From the NCBI GenBank assembly GCA_024695725.1, contig JAILHQ010000143.1, positions 1-13,183 on the forward strand: a stretch of DNA of 13,183 bases. Direction: 5' to 3'. This document shows, in pieces, positions 13,002 through 13,183 of this stretch. A program made the translations under genes and the position numbers. The stretch is from Cyanobacteria bacterium RUI128 (GTDB taxonomy: Bacteria > Cyanobacteriota > Vampirovibrionia > Gastranaerophilales > Gastranaerophilaceae). Position 1 is the stretch's first letter. Every line of letters starts with the position of its first letter. The notes under the pieces are model-generated. The model was not told the DNA's origin. It did not search any database and saw only the letters and a program-made list of their open reading frames with translations.

Positions 13002-13183
13002 TTATTGTTTTTCATTATCAATAAAAAACGCATTTAGCAAATCTGCATTTTGTTTTAAGTTTTTAATTACAGGTGTGAGGTTATAACATTCTTCTATTTC
13101 AGGTTGATTGCTAACAAAATAATCAACTATAACGGCTATATTATAAACATTTTCTGCCCATTTACTAATCTGCTTAAATTCTT
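13002..13183 (-). CDS. C-terminal part of an unknown helical protein (truncated by the window)
   Basis: On the minus strand the frame is open from the window edge to TAA at 13002-13004, giving 59 residues. It starts EFKQISKWAENVYNIAV and ends LLNAFFIDNEKQ. The composition is protein-like (Trp, paired amphipathic helices, NLTPVIKNLKQNADLL) and much more plausible than the overlapping plus-strand frame. The N-terminus lies beyond the window, so the family cannot be named. Its 3' side faces the repeat-rich non-coding region, with no clear terminator. Confidence 0.6.
   Translation of the reverse strand, partial: EFKQISKWAENVYNIAVIVDYFVSNQPEIEECYNLTPVIKNLKQNADLLNAFFIDNEKQ

Noticed and set aside
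12898..13086. 62-codon plus-strand open frame near the right end
   Set aside because: It is rich in F, S and K from A/T-rich DNA and lacks a ribosome-binding site. It overlaps the more protein-like minus-strand frame ending at 13002.

Overview
The window is AT-rich, gene-dense bacterial chromosome. The best fit is an anaerobic, fermentative gut lineage of the non-photosynthetic cyanobacterial sister group (Vampirovibrionia/Melainabacteria, order Gastranaerophilales). Two things suggest this. One is a complete trimeric NAD(H)-linked [FeFe] hydrogenase operon. The other is a set of lineage-type proteins of unknown function with short N-terminal peptides of the form M-x-(I/V)-x-P…F-x-(G/A). The taxonomic call is an inference from gene style and content; there is no rRNA gene or other marker to settle it.

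Layout. Positions 1-95 hold the tail of an unknown protein, followed by a 338-nt gap. Positions 434-2025 (+) encode a GNAT-like protein and a CheR-like SAM methyltransferase; an identical 19-bp word occurs upstream of both. Positions 2058-4057 (-) hold a likely gene row transcribed murQ, small exported protein, 222-aa unknown protein. An inverted-repeat element with tandem 8-mers plus a perfect 19-bp hairpin (4145-4309) separates murQ from a MIF-type tautomerase gene (4307-4651, -). A 419-nt non-coding stretch (4652-5070) carries a 12-nt copy of the 16S rRNA 3' tail, a long-range hairpin and a plus-strand terminator. Two unknown proteins follow (5071-6212, +). The second overlaps by 20 nt, tail to tail, a TrmA/RlmD-type RNA methyltransferase (6193-7530, -) that may be translated from a leaderless message.

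The metabolic core is 7649-11778 (+): hydC, hydB and hydA. Together they encode an electron-bifurcating or NAD(P)-reducing soluble [FeFe] hydrogenase: a [2Fe-2S] subunit, a FMN/NADH/Fe-S diaphorase subunit and the H-cluster subunit. The operon ends in a clear intrinsic terminator. It probably disposes of NADH and ferredoxin electrons as H2 during fermentation. The HydE, HydF and HydG maturases are not in the window.

The right end has a 150-aa unknown protein (11850-12302, -) that shares an LYP(R/K)(T/S)xxxR motif with the 5541-6212 protein. Next is a tRNA-Asp(GTC) with its own promoter and terminator, then a short inverted tRNA-like fragment, then about 300 nt of non-coding DNA with several mutually exclusive inverted repeats, and finally the C-terminal part of another unknown protein running off the window on the minus strand.
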